NCBI GenBank assembly: GCA_034432155.1
Contig: DAOUCP010000116.1
Coordinates: 1-16,397, forward strand
Length of the DNA: 16,397 nt
Reading direction: 5' to 3'
DNA from: DAOUCP01 sp034432155
GTDB lineage: Bacteria > Chloroflexota > Anaerolineae > Epilineales > Epilineaceae
Positions 1-7,296 of the stretch are shown here, piece by piece. The notes under the pieces are model-generated. The model saw only the letters and a list, made by a program, of their open reading frames with translations. It searched no databases and had not been told where the DNA came from. The position numbers and the translations under genes are program-made. The first letter of the stretch is position 1; every line of letters begins with the position of its first letter.

Positions 1-39
1 GCCACGAGTCGTGCCAGCCATGAGGAGTCTGGGGCACAG

Positions 40-1620
40 ATGAAGACCATCACTGTCGTGGGCACGGGATACGTCGGCCTGGTGGCCGGGACCTGCTTTG
101 CCGACCTTGGAAACCGGGTCATTTGTCTGGACATCGACCCCGAGCGCGTGGCCATGCTGAAGGCCGGCCGGATGCCGATCTACGAGCCCGGCTTGGAGGA
201 GATGGTGCGGCGCAACCAGGCAGCCGGCCGGCTGTCGTTCACCACGAGCTACCCCGACGGCCTGGCCGATTCCGAGTTCGCCTTCATTTGTGTCGACACG
301 CCTTCGGGAATCACGGGCGAAGCCGATCTGCGTTTCTTGCGCAGCGCGGTGGAGATGATCTCCGAGGTGCTTGACCATCCGATCATCATCGTCAATCGAT
401 CGACGGTGCCGATCGGCACCGGGGACATCGTGGCCGAGATGATGCGCCAGAAGCTGCGCCGGGAAGTGCCGTTCGCCGTCGTCAGCAACCCCGAATTCCT
501 GCGCGAGGGTTCGGCCATCCTCGACTTCCTGCAACCCGACCGCATCGTCCTTGGCGCCACCGACGCGGAAGCGGCGTCGGCGGTGGCCCAGCTCTACCTG
601 CCGCTGCGGGCTCCGATCATCGTGACCGATCTGCGCACCGCCGAGATGATCAAGTACGCCTCCAACGCCTTCCTGGCCACCAAGATCTCGTTTATCAACG
701 AGATCGCCGCCGTCTGCGAGCGAGTAGGAGCCGACGTGAAGGAAGTGGCCGCCGGCATGGGCTACGACCGGCGCATCGGTCCGCACTTCCTGGATGCCGG
801 TCTCGGCTGGGGCGGTAGCTGCTTCCCGAAGGACGTTCAGGCCCTGGAACACACCGCCGCCATTCACGGTTGCCATCCGCAGCTCTTGCGGGCCGTCATG
901 GAGATCAATCGCGATCAGCGGCGACGTATCATCCTTAAGTTGCACGATGCCTTGGGCTCGCTGCAGGGGACGACCATCGGCGTTTGGGGACTGGCCTTCA
1001 AGCCCAACACCGACGACATGCGCAATGCCCCGTCGCGCGAGATCATTCACATGCTCCAATGCGAAGGCGCGCTGGTGCGGGCCTACGATCCGGTGGCCAT
1101 GGAACCTGCCCGAAGGTTGCTGCCCGATGTCGAGCTCACCGACGACGCGTATGCCGCGGCGCACCACGCCGATGCCTTGGTCATCGTTACCGAGTGGAAC
1201 GAGTTCAAGAACGTCGATCTCGCCCGACTGCGGCGGGAAATGCGTCGGCCCATCGTCGTCGACGGCCGCAACATCTACGAGCCCCAGCGCATGGCTGCCC
1301 TGGGGTTCGTGTACCGCAGCATCGGTCGCGGCTACGAGGGCGCGGGCGTAGCGCACGAGGCGGCAAGGACGCGCCGCGCAGCGAGGGCCGAAGGGGCGAC
1401 TGCCCAGGGGCCAGATGGCGAGGCTGCGGCCGTGCTCCAGCCGACGGCGGATCGGCCACCCGCGGCGGCCAACCGCGAGACGGAGCCAGCTGCGAATCGG
1501 ACAGCTGCCGAGATCGATGGTGTCCGTCGACGCGCGCCTGCCGGGCCGAAGCAACCGACCCGTCGACGACCCGCAGCCGACAGGGGGACGCTGGCGCACG
1601 CCAAACCGGGTGCCGGCTAG
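40..1620 (+). CDS. ugd: UDP-glucose 6-dehydrogenase with long disordered C-terminal tail
   Basis: This cytoplasmic enzyme oxidises UDP-glucose to UDP-glucuronate with two NAD+, supplying uronic acid precursors for surface polysaccharides. The N-terminal Rossmann motif VGTGYVGL places the GxGxxG glycines at residues 8, 10 and 13. The central domain has K205 in MIKYASNAFLATKISFINE and the catalytic cysteine C261 in GWGGSCFPKD. The C-terminal UDP-binding domain contains GVWGLAFKPNTDDMRNAPS and ends near residue 434, the normal length for the family. A further 92 residues (435-526), rich in Ala, Arg and Pro, look disordered and match nothing I recognise. The ATG at 40 is preceded by GAGGAG at 22-27, a rather long 12-nt spacing. 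acpS follows 59 nt downstream and may be cotranscribed. The family call is very secure. Whether the tail is functional is unknown. Confidence 0.96.
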   Translation: MKTITVVGTGYVGLVAGTCFADLGNRVICLDIDPERVAMLKAGRMPIYEPGLEEMVRRNQAAGRLSFTTSYPDGLADSEFAFICVDTPSGITGEADLRFLRSAVEMISEVLDHPIIIVNRSTVPIGTGDIVAEMMRQKLRREVPFAVVSNPEFLREGSAILDFLQPDRIVLGATDAEAASAVAQLYLPLRAPIIVTDLRTAEMIKYASNAFLATKISFINEIAAVCERVGADVKEVAAGMGYDRRIGPHFLDAGLGWGGSCFPKDVQALEHTAAIHGCHPQLLRAVMEINRDQRRRIILKLHDALGSLQGTTIGVWGLAFKPNTDDMRNAPSREIIHMLQCEGALVRAYDPVAMEPARRLLPDVELTDDAYAAAHHADALVIVTEWNEFKNVDLARLRREMRRPIVVDGRNIYEPQRMAALGFVYRSIGRGYEGAGVAHEAARTRRAARAEGATAQGPDGEAAAVLQPTADRPPAAANRETEPAANRTAAEIDGVRRRAPAGPKQPTRRRPAADRGTLAHAKPGAG

Positions 1621-1679
1621 GATTCGACGGGGGCAACGACCACCTGTCGCGGCCAACGCGATGCCGCACCGGTGTTTCT

Positions 1680-2075
1680 ATGCCAACGAACGTACCGCGG
1701 CTCGCCGTCGGGATCGACCTGGTGGAGATCGAGCGCATCGCAGGCGTCTTGGCCCGCCATCCGGAGCGATTCCTAAGCCGCCATTTCACCGCTGCCGAAC
1801 AGCGACAATGCGCCGGCGACCCCTCGCGCCTGGCGGCCTGCTGGGCAGCCAAGGAAGCCACCGCCAAAGCTCTTGGTACCGGCATCGGCCCTGTTGCCTG
1901 GCGTGACCTCGAGATCCTCGCCCAGCCGAGTGGTGCGCCGGCGCTGCGGCTGCATGGCTCGGCGGCCCGTATCGCCCGGCAGCTAGGACTCTCCAACTGG
2001 TCGGTGAGCCTGTCGCACGAGCGCCATCACGCCGCCGCCGTGGTAGTCGCTGTCGGCCGCGACGCCGACGAGTGA
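1680..2075 (+). CDS. acpS: Holo-[acyl-carrier-protein] synthase
   Basis: AcpS transfers the 4'-phosphopantetheine arm of coenzyme A onto a serine of acyl carrier protein, activating it for fatty acid synthesis. The protein is 131 residues, typical for the family. It shows both signature blocks: AVGIDLVEIERI with the metal-binding D13, and WAAKEATAKALGTG with E59. The C-terminal strand WSVSLSHERHHAAAVVV is also characteristic. The same frame stays open upstream to 984, but that part lies inside ugd and is not coding. ATG at 1680 sits right before the conserved N-terminus. No strong Shine-Dalgarno is visible, so translation may depend on the preceding gene. The glycosyltransferase 254 nt downstream appears to have its own promoter. 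Confidence 0.95.
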   Translation: MPTNVPRLAVGIDLVEIERIAGVLARHPERFLSRHFTAAEQRQCAGDPSRLAACWAAKEATAKALGTGIGPVAWRDLEILAQPSGAPALRLHGSAARIARQLGLSNWSVSLSHERHHAAAVVVAVGRDADE

Positions 2076-2140
2076 GGGGGGCGGGACGGTGTCCGCTTCG
2101 GCATCCGCCTGCCGGGCCTCGCGCGTTATGTCAACTGATT

Positions 2141-2169
2141 TTGTGATGCCAGGTCTTCGGGTGTAAGAT
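2141..2169 (+). promoter_or_regulatory. Candidate sigma-70 promoter for the glycosyltransferase gene
   Basis: TTGTGA at 2141-2146 and TAAGAT at 2164-2169 are separated by 17 nt. Each hexamer matches the consensus at four of six positions. The expected start is near 2176, giving a leader of about 150 nt before the ATG at 2330. This is a motif match only. Confidence 0.45.
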
Positions 2170-2313
2170 TGGATGTTGCGGTCAGCGTCGGCGGTGGACG
2201 CGCCCCGAGAGCGCCTTGCCCGCCGGCCATCGCATGCCAGAAACGAGCAAGAGCCTGGACGCTTGCTGGCTGCCGGCGGAGCACCCTGCCCGCATGCCTG
2301 CGGCCGTCCAGGT

Positions 2314-2320
2314 GAGGAGG
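2314..2320 (+). promoter_or_regulatory. Ribosome binding site fixing the glycosyltransferase start
   Basis: GAGGAGG lies 9 nt before the ATG at 2330. It favours that start over the in-frame ATG at 2216, whose extra 38 residues look non-coding and have no comparable site. Confidence 0.7.
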
Positions 2321-2329
2321 CTTCGGGCC

Positions 2330-3580
2330 ATGTACTTCGACAGTGCCCTGGACACCAGCACGCGCAAGCAACTGGAGCGACTGGGGGAACAGACGATCGT
2401 TGTCGGTCTGCCGACGTACAAGAACAGCCGCACCATTGCCGGGGTCATGACCACCATCGCCGAGGGCCTCATCCGTTACAGCCCCACCGGTCGCGGGCTC
2501 ATCGTCGTGGCCGACGGCGGCTCCACCGACGACACCGTTGAGCTGGCGGCCCAGATGCCCTTGCCGGCCGGTGTGTCCAGTGTGGTGTACGCCTACCAGG
2601 GGATCACCGGCAAAGGTAGCGCCGTTCGTTCCATCATGGAGGCCGCCGAGCTCGCCTCGGCTTCGGCATGCGTGATCATGGATGCTGACCTGCGCTCCCT
2701 CACGCCCGAGTGGATTGAGCGCTTGACGGCACCGGTCCTCGAGCGCCGCGCCAACGTGGTTACCCCTCTCTATACCCGGGACCGCCATGAGGTCACCATC
2801 AACGATCTGATCGCTTATCCGCTCACCCGGATGCTATACGGGCGCGATGTGCGACAGCCTCTCGGCGCCGAGCTGGCGCTCAGCCCGCAAGCGTGGCGCA
2901 CCTTTCTGGCGCGCGACGTCTGGGAGACGGACGTGGCCCGGTTCGGCATCCACATCTGGATGATCACCGTGGCCATCAACTCCGGTTGGCCGCTCTATCA
3001 GGCTCCGCTGGGGACCAAGACCCATGACTACAAGGACCCGACGGTGGGCTTCGAGCCCAAGTTCCTGCAGATCGTGGGCACCCTCTTCCGCATGATGAGC
3101 ATCTACCGCAGGGTGTGGCCGCAGATCAGCGCCGTGATTCCGGTGCCCATCTGGGGCCAGGTGGAGAGCTTGCCGCCCGTCCCCGTGCCGACCACTCGGC
3201 AGTCCCTCTGGGAGAGCTTCAAGAAGGGGGTCAAGCGCTATCGCCGCAACCTCCATGCCATCCTGACCCAGCCGCAGCGCGAACTGCTGGCGCGCCTTCT
3301 CGAAGCCCCCCAACCGTTCTTCGAGCCGACGGATTGGGCAACCATCGTCTGTGACTTCGGCGTGGTATACAACCGCGGCGAGGGAGACCCCGACAAAGTG
3401 GCCCTGTCGCTTCTGCCACTCTATTACGCCCGCAAGGCAGCACTCCTGGTCCAGGTGGAGGGGCAGCCATGGACGGCGGTCGAGGAGGCAATTCATGCCC
3501 AGGCGGACGCCTTCCTGGCCGTCAGGGGTCACCTCGTCCATCGCTGGGAAACATACCTGCCCTGGCATCCGACGCACTGA
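2330..3580 (+). CDS. GT-A family glycosyltransferase, glucosyl-/mannosyl-glycerate synthase-like
   Basis: This 416-residue enzyme probably transfers a sugar from a nucleotide donor. The GT-A fold is shown by TIVVGLPTYKNSRTI (residues 22-36), VVADGGSTDDT (59-69), a GKGSAVR loop (94-100) and the metal-binding DAD motif at 118-120. RQPLGAELAL (175-184) followed by FGIHIWMITVAI (205-216) resembles the acceptor and metal-ligand region of glucosyl-3-phosphoglycerate synthases (GT81) and mannosylglycerate synthases (GT78), which make compatible solutes or glycolipid precursors. The C-terminal 150 residues are helical and less familiar. No membrane segment is evident. Neither a dedicated phosphatase nor another polysaccharide gene is adjacent, so donor and acceptor cannot be assigned. 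The last four codons lie inside a 61-bp tandem repeat. Confidence 0.85.
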   Translation: MYFDSALDTSTRKQLERLGEQTIVVGLPTYKNSRTIAGVMTTIAEGLIRYSPTGRGLIVVADGGSTDDTVELAAQMPLPAGVSSVVYAYQGITGKGSAVRSIMEAAELASASACVIMDADLRSLTPEWIERLTAPVLERRANVVTPLYTRDRHEVTINDLIAYPLTRMLYGRDVRQPLGAELALSPQAWRTFLARDVWETDVARFGIHIWMITVAINSGWPLYQAPLGTKTHDYKDPTVGFEPKFLQIVGTLFRMMSIYRRVWPQISAVIPVPIWGQVESLPPVPVPTTRQSLWESFKKGVKRYRRNLHAILTQPQRELLARLLEAPQPFFEPTDWATIVCDFGVVYNRGEGDPDKVALSLLPLYYARKAALLVQVEGQPWTAVEEAIHAQADAFLAVRGHLVHRWETYLPWHPTH

Positions 3581-3708
3581 GGAAGCGCTGCCGGCCGATC
3601 CAGGGGCGGCAGACCGTCAGACGTAGCATCGGACGCATCGAGGAAGCTGGCGCGGCCGATCCAGGGCGCGGCAGACCGAAGGCATCGCATCCGATGTACC
3701 GAGAACGC
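3566..3708 (+). repeat. 61-bp tandem repeat, two full units plus a partial third
   Basis: Unit 1 spans 3566-3626, unit 2 spans 3627-3687, and a degraded third begins at 3688, all in the same 61-nt register. The units start CATCCGACG, CATCGGACG and CATCCGATG and share the core CGGCCGATCCAGGG. Each full unit can form a hairpin (3588-3612 and 3647-3674) around the loop sequence GATCCA. The first unit contains the stop codon of the glycosyltransferase. The hairpins could end or stabilise that transcript, although no T-run follows. Confidence 0.85.
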
Positions 3709-3727
3709 TCGCACTTCTCAGCCATCG

Positions 3728-3756
3728 TTGCGGGATTCTCCGCGCTGCGTTAGAAT
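3728..3756 (+). promoter_or_regulatory. Candidate promoter for the histidine kinase-response regulator operon
   Basis: TTGCGG at 3728-3733 and TAGAAT at 3751-3756 are separated by 17 nt. The -10 matches at five of six positions and the -35 at three. Transcription would begin near 3763, just after the degraded third repeat unit. A 6-bp hairpin, GCCTCG at 3793-3798 with CGAGGC at 3805-3810, lies in the predicted leader. Confidence 0.5.
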
Positions 3757-3888
3757 CCGCTCTACGATCGCAGCCCCATGGGGTTCGGACGCGCCTCGTG
3801 TCGGCGAGGCCTGGCTGGTTCTTACTTCGAGAGCCCGGCTTGCGTCCGTGGCGGAGCTGCGGCATGCCCCGCGCTCGGCCGGACGGCG

Positions 3889-6078
3889 ATGCGGTCGGTG
3901 CCAAGGAGGTACGTGGCCGGACAAACGGTGAGCTCACTGAGCGGGGGGGCGACCCCCGGGGCGGAGCGTGTGGCGCGCGTGGTGCGGCGGATCCAGGCGG
4001 TTGGGGATCCGCAGCAGATCGGCAATGCCGTGGTCGAGGCGCTGCTGGAAGCCTTCGCTGCGGACGTGGCCGTCCTCTACGTGTTACGTGACGCCCACCA
4101 ACTCGCATGCGCGGCTAGCACTGGTCTCCTTCCCGAGGAAGAAGCGGAGGCTGACCGACTGGCAGCCAGCGGGCACCCGCACTGGGTGGCCCGCTCACGG
4201 CGCACCCTGCTGTGCGCCGACGCCACCCAGGACCCACGGGTGCTGCCCGTGGGGCATGGGCTGCGCTGCCATTCGATCCTCTGTGTGCCCCTGATCGCCC
4301 CGGGAGACCAGCTCGTGGGCGCCATTGAGGTGGCAAGCCGGTCCCCGTATGCCTACCACGCCGACGATGCCCTGGACCTGGAAAACATCGCAGTTCATGC
4401 CGCGCGGTCCATCGGTTCGGCGGCGCGGACAGTAGCCGCCGAGGAACGAGCCATTCGGCTCGAACGCATCAGCCTGGCCACACAAGCGATCGCCGCGGCT
4501 TCCGGTCTGGTGGAGGTGGTGGAGCGCGGTGCGCGAATCACTGCCGAGCTGTTTGGCGTTGCCGAAGCTAGCGTTCTGGTCTTGGACGCCGAGGGGCGGA
4601 TCGAGGAGAGCGCGCATCATGGAGCAACCAGCGCCGTGCCCTTCCTGACGGACGAGGAAGCCTGGGCGCTGCTTCGCCATCCCGGGCACCACGCCATCGG
4701 GGACCTGTCGGAGACCACGGGCTGTGCCGACTTGCAACTGCGCTTGGTGGCGGCAGGTGTCCACTCGCTCCTGGTAGTGCCCATCCTCCGGTCGGAGCAC
4801 CTCCTTGGCGCCGTTGTCCTGTATGCCCAGGTGGGCAATGCCGCGTTCGACCGCGAGGCGCAGGAAGGGGCTGCGATCGTCGCCGGCCAGATTGCGGTGG
4901 CGATTGAGAACGCCCGCTTGTATGGCGCCATCATGGCGGCTCAGCAGCGCACCGAGGCGGTCATCGCCCTCACCACGACGGGCATCCTCGTGGTGGACCG
5001 CCGGGGAATCATCCGACAGGTGAACCCCGCAGCGGCGAGCATCCTCCGCTGTTCGGCCGGCGAATTGCAGGGCCGACCCGTCGACGAAGTCTTGGACATC
5101 CCGGCGCGGTCGATCTCCGCTGCCGCTGCCTCGCCGCCTGAGGACCACCGTTCTCGATCATCGCTCGAACATCGCTTGCGCACGGGGCCGATGGCAGCCG
5201 AGACGGATCTCCTCGTGGACGTTGGCCGCCTCCCCGACGGCTACCTGGTATCCATGACCGACGTGACACGCCTCAAGGAGCTGGACCGCCTGAAGACGCA
5301 GCTCCTGGCCAACGTCAGTCACGAGCTCCGCGCCCCACTGGCGTCGATCAAGGCATACGCCGAGCTGTTGAGTGAGGGACTCGACTACGACGACCCCGCG
5401 TTGCGAAAGCACTTCCTGGCGGTCATCGGCCAGCAGACAGATCGCGGCGTGCAGACGATCACCAACCTGCTCGACCTGTCGCGGGTGGAAGCCGAGGGTT
5501 ATCGCCTGCGAATCGAGCCATGCGACCTGCGAGGGATTCTCACCGATGCCATCGATGCCGTGACCGTTCGCGCCGCAGAGCGCCATGTCAGCGTGGTCAG
5601 CCAACCGGCGCCCCCCGACATCATCCTACGTGGCGATCGGGGGCTACTCGTCACCATGCTCCGCAACCTGCTCGACAATGCCGTCAAGTTCAGCCCCGAA
5701 GGCGCTCGGGTGATGATCGGCGCCTCCGTCCGTGGGCCGTGGATTGCCATCGCGGTGCGTGACTTCGGGATCGGTATCCCGAGATCGGAGCGCGCCCAGC
5801 TTTTCCAAAAGTTCGTGCGCCTGCCCTCGGCGGCGCGCATCTCGGCTGAGGGCATCGGTCTGGGCCTGGTAATCGCTTACCAGGTGGCGAAAGCCCACGG
5901 GGGTGAAATCACCGTGCACAGCGCGGTCAACAAAGGTAGTACGTTTACTGTCCGTCTTCCTGCGCGGTTGATCGAGGACGGAGAAGCGGGACGCCAGCGC
6001 AGGAAGCCTGCCCTGACGGGAGGCAACGATGTTGACGTGGAACAACCGTCCCATTCAGATCCTGGTGGTGGAGGATGA
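3889..6078 (+). CDS. Sensor histidine kinase, GAF-GAF-PAS-HisKA-HATPase
   Basis: This soluble sensor kinase autophosphorylates and should pass phosphate to the regulator encoded next. Two GAF-type sensor domains lie at about 3960-4410 and 4480-4920. The motifs CHSILCVPLI...GAIEVASR and VHSLLVVPIL...GAVVLYAQ are typical. A PAS domain follows at about 4935-5290 (GILVVDRRGIIRQVNPAAASIL). The H-box is NVSHELRAPLASIKAYAELL, with the phosphorylated His encoded at 5320. The N-box LRNLLDNAVKFSP is near 5662, and the G-boxes are DFGIGIP and GIGLGLV. No transmembrane segment is seen, so the signal is probably intracellular. The start is uncertain: the frame is open from 3778, ATG 3889 and GTG 3928 are both possible, and the strong AAGGAGGT at 3903-3910 suits neither well. 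The 3' end overlaps the regulator gene by 50 nt. Confidence 0.93.
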   Translation: MRSVPRRYVAGQTVSSLSGGATPGAERVARVVRRIQAVGDPQQIGNAVVEALLEAFAADVAVLYVLRDAHQLACAASTGLLPEEEAEADRLAASGHPHWVARSRRTLLCADATQDPRVLPVGHGLRCHSILCVPLIAPGDQLVGAIEVASRSPYAYHADDALDLENIAVHAARSIGSAARTVAAEERAIRLERISLATQAIAAASGLVEVVERGARITAELFGVAEASVLVLDAEGRIEESAHHGATSAVPFLTDEEAWALLRHPGHHAIGDLSETTGCADLQLRLVAAGVHSLLVVPILRSEHLLGAVVLYAQVGNAAFDREAQEGAAIVAGQIAVAIENARLYGAIMAAQQRTEAVIALTTTGILVVDRRGIIRQVNPAAASILRCSAGELQGRPVDEVLDIPARSISAAAASPPEDHRSRSSLEHRLRTGPMAAETDLLVDVGRLPDGYLVSMTDVTRLKELDRLKTQLLANVSHELRAPLASIKAYAELLSEGLDYDDPALRKHFLAVIGQQTDRGVQTITNLLDLSRVEAEGYRLRIEPCDLRGILTDAIDAVTVRAAERHVSVVSQPAPPDIILRGDRGLLVTMLRNLLDNAVKFSPEGARVMIGASVRGPWIAIAVRDFGIGIPRSERAQLFQKFVRLPSAARISAEGIGLGLVIAYQVAKAHGGEITVHSAVNKGSTFTVRLPARLIEDGEAGRQRRKPALTGGNDVDVEQPSHSDPGGGG

Positions 6079-6778
6079 TGCCCGACTGGCGGAAGCCATC
6101 ACCCACTACCTACATCATTGCGGCTACGAGGTCCGAACCGTAGGCGACGGCCTGGCAGCGCTGGTTGAAGTCACCGAATCGCCACCCGACCTGGTGGTGC
6201 TCGACCTGATGCTACCGGGGTTGGATGGCTGGGAGGTGGTTCGCCGCCTACGACCCGTGTCGCGCGTGCCGATCATCATCTTGACCGCCCGCACCAGCGA
6301 AGACGACCGCGTTACAGGGCTGCAGCTCGGCGCCGATGACTACGTACCCAAGCCGTTCAGCATGAAGGAGCTCGAGGCGCGCATTCAGGCCGTCCTCCGG
6401 CGGGCCCACATGGCACCGCCGACGGTAGACAACGTGCTGTATGACGACGGCCACATGCGGCTGGAATGGAACGGCATGCGCGTCCTACGCGACGGCGAGC
6501 CGGTGGCGCTGACCCTCACCGAGCGGCGCGTGCTGTTCCGCCTGGTCCGCTCGGCCAACGAACCCGTGTCGGCGGAACAGCTGCTGCACGATGTGTGGGG
6601 CACCGACTCGGCGGAGCAGCTGCTCTACGTCAAGCTGTACATCTGGCGGCTGCGCCAGAAGCTCGAGGCCCTGCCCGGGAAGCCCGATTACATCCGGACC
6701 GACCGTGGCTTCGGTTACCGGTTCGTGCCCCGCAGCGAACAGACGGGGCGGCCCCAAAAGGACCGCCCGCAGTCATAG
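6029..6778 (+). CDS. OmpR/PhoB-family response regulator
   Basis: This DNA-binding regulator is the likely phosphorylation partner of the upstream kinase. The receiver domain occupies residues about 9-125, with acidic pocket E15-D16-D17, phosphoacceptor D59 in VVLDLMLPGLDGWE, switch T86 and K108 in YVPKPF. A C-terminal winged helix (about 140-238) contains LTLTERRVLFRLV and ends in YIRTDRGFGYRF, the classic OmpR signature. The length of 249 residues is somewhat longer than the usual 230. ATG 6029 is supported by GGGAGG at 6018-6023. Starting any later would remove the first receiver strand, so the 50-nt overlap with the kinase is likely genuine and suggests translational coupling. Target genes cannot be inferred. 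Confidence 0.95.
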   Translation: MLTWNNRPIQILVVEDDARLAEAITHYLHHCGYEVRTVGDGLAALVEVTESPPDLVVLDLMLPGLDGWEVVRRLRPVSRVPIIILTARTSEDDRVTGLQLGADDYVPKPFSMKELEARIQAVLRRAHMAPPTVDNVLYDDGHMRLEWNGMRVLRDGEPVALTLTERRVLFRLVRSANEPVSAEQLLHDVWGTDSAEQLLYVKLYIWRLRQKLEALPGKPDYIRTDRGFGYRFVPRSEQTGRPQKDRPQS

Positions 6779-6786
6779 CGCTTGCT

Positions 6787-6804
6787 GGCCCGGCGTCTCG
6801 GGCC
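6787..6804. terminator. Candidate bidirectional terminator hairpin between convergent genes
   Basis: GGCCCG at 6787-6792 pairs perfectly with CGGGCC at 6799-6804 around a 6-nt loop. It fills the 26-nt gap between the response regulator stop and the ferredoxin stop. There is no T-run on either side, so this rests on position and pairing only. Confidence 0.4.
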
Positions 6805-7101
6805 CTAGTCCCGATCGCGCTCGGCTTCCAGATCGAAATCCCAGTAGCCAGGTCCCGACTTGAAGAACTCGGCGTTCACATCCTTCATGTGTTGCTGATC
6901 GGCCGGCAGATCTGTATCGGGGAAGATCGCCGCCGGCGGGCACGCCGAGACGCATGCCCCACAGTCGATGCACTGGTCGGGATCGATGTAGAACAGGGGC
7001 CAATCCGCATTGCCCCGCGGGCCAGGAACAATGCACTCCACCGGGCAGACCTCGACACAATCGCCCTTCCGGGTGCACAGCTCGGTAATGACGTGCGGCA
7101 T
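6805..7101 (-). CDS. Small dicluster ferredoxin
   Basis: This 98-residue soluble electron carrier should hold two iron-sulfur clusters. The N-terminal half has C9, C15, C19 and C23 in CTRKGDCVEVCPVECI. The second motif CIDCGACVSACP supplies C44, C47, C50 and C54. The MPHVITE N-terminus and CVEVCPVECI resemble seven- or eight-iron ferredoxins of Thermus and Azotobacter FdI type. Here C9 to C15 is separated by only five residues, so the first cluster could be 3Fe-4S or 4Fe-4S. The ATG at 7101 has AAGGAG at 7110-7115 on the minus strand, 8 nt away, which decides against an ATG 13 codons upstream. The C-terminus FFKSGPGYWDFDLEAE is acidic. No redox partner is encoded nearby. Confidence 0.92.
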   Translation of the reverse strand: MPHVITELCTRKGDCVEVCPVECIVPGPRGNADWPLFYIDPDQCIDCGACVSACPPAAIFPDTDLPADQQHMKDVNAEFFKSGPGYWDFDLEAERDRD

Positions 7102-7249
7102 TGCTGTCGCTCCTTCATGGTTGCGTGAGTGGCGGATCACCAGGCCAAGACGGCTCCGAGGGGATCGATCCTCCTGTCGGCTCTCCGTCCGGACGCAAGT
7201 ATGCCACGAACGCCCCCCGAACGCCTGCCTGCGGCGTGAAGCGGCGAGC

Positions 7250-7269
7250 GGGCACCAGTCCGGGTGCCC
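7250..7269 (-). terminator. Candidate terminator hairpin downstream of ruvA
   Basis: GGGCACC at 7250-7256 pairs with GGTGCCC at 7263-7269 around a 6-nt loop, 27 nt beyond the ruvA stop on the minus strand. No T-run follows, so it may be a weak or Rho-assisted terminator, or merely mRNA structure between ruvA and the ferredoxin gene. Confidence 0.4.
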
Positions 7270-7296
7270 TGGGCAGCCTCAGGGGCGATTCTGCCC

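Noticed and set aside
984..1679. Long open frame upstream of acpS in the same reading frame
   Set aside because: It overlaps ugd, whose protein is clearly conserved in the other frame. The translation is Arg/Cys-rich without recognisable features, and the AcpS family N-terminus matches ATG 1680.
2126..2788. Minus-strand 220-codon frame over the glycosyltransferase start
   Set aside because: It covers conserved GT-A coding sequence and the leader, with no domain or ribosome site that I recognise.
3566..3708. CRISPR array
   Set aside because: The units are contiguous, diverged along their full length and have no unique spacers. No cas gene is nearby.
4195..5148. 317-codon open frame antisense to the histidine kinase
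   Set aside because: It mirrors conserved GAF and PAS coding sequence. The translation has no recognisable domain, as expected for shadow frames in GC-rich DNA.
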